A DNA stretch of 5,521 bases, from positions 1 to 5,521 of the forward strand of contig WAOZ01000089.1 of assembly GCA_015520975.1 (NCBI GenBank), given 5' to 3'. Within the stretch, counting starts at the first letter, position 1; every line of letters begins with the position of its first letter. Below are positions 5,511 to 5,521 of this stretch, in pieces. This DNA comes from DHVE2 group archaeon. GTDB taxonomy: Archaea > Thermoplasmatota > Thermoplasmata > Thermoplasmatales > Aciduliprofundaceae. The notes under the pieces are model-generated. The model worked only from the letters and a program-made list of their open reading frames with translations. It did no database searches and had not been told where the DNA came from. A program made the translations under genes and the position numbers.

Positions 5511-5521
5511 ATATGCTTTAC

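Noticed and set aside
28..5521. CRISPR repeats, tRNA genes or insertion-sequence inverted repeats
   Set aside because: I found no regularly spaced repeats, no cloverleaf-like stretch and no transposase in the window; recurring short words in hutU reflect common codon pairs such as Gly-Tyr.

Overview
The window reads as mesophilic or moderately thermophilic archaeal DNA, most likely a Thermoplasmata-type euryarchaeon (Thermoplasmatota). The taxon is an inference. It rests on three things: genes that begin a transcript have an A/T-rich TATA-like element about 26-28 nt before the start codon and no Shine-Dalgarno (SD) site (a leaderless pattern); genes inside operons have clear SD sites (AGGTGA, GGAGGG); and the regulator is a tandem winged-helix protein of a kind common in archaea. 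By eye the DNA is mid-40s % GC, higher in the urocanase gene and lower in the small membrane-protein gene. The first 27 bases are not genomic: they are an untrimmed Nextera/Tn5 sequencing adapter, so base 28 is the true left end.

Layout. 131-1780 (+) is a complete urocanate hydratase (hutU, 549 aa), the second step of histidine degradation. Ten bases beyond its stop, and convergent with it, ends a two-gene unit on the minus strand: a small three-helix membrane protein (2571-2311) followed by a tandem winged-helix regulator (2306-1791). The regulator's SD contains the stop codon of the membrane-protein gene. Just upstream on the same strand is a glycerophosphodiester phosphodiesterase (3294-2608). 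From a short intergenic region, an SLC45/GPH-like MFS sugar-type transporter (3348-4646) runs the other way on the plus strand. Its stop codon abuts the start of a membrane-anchored alpha/beta hydrolase (4647-5507). The window ends 14 bases later.

How the genes may work together. HutU is a free-standing catabolic gene here; no other hut gene is present in the window. The right half looks like a scavenging neighbourhood. One TATA-like element at 3317-3326 is almost equidistant from the phosphodiesterase and transporter starts and could serve both. The hydrolase is coupled to the transporter, and its predicted topology puts its catalytic domain on the cytoplasmic side, where it could act on imported material. 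The membrane-protein/winged-helix pair may be a small membrane-linked regulatory module. What it senses, and whether it controls hutU or the phosphodiesterase, cannot be told from this sequence. There is no gene-free stretch longer than 300 bases, and I saw no tRNA, rRNA, CRISPR array or insertion sequence.
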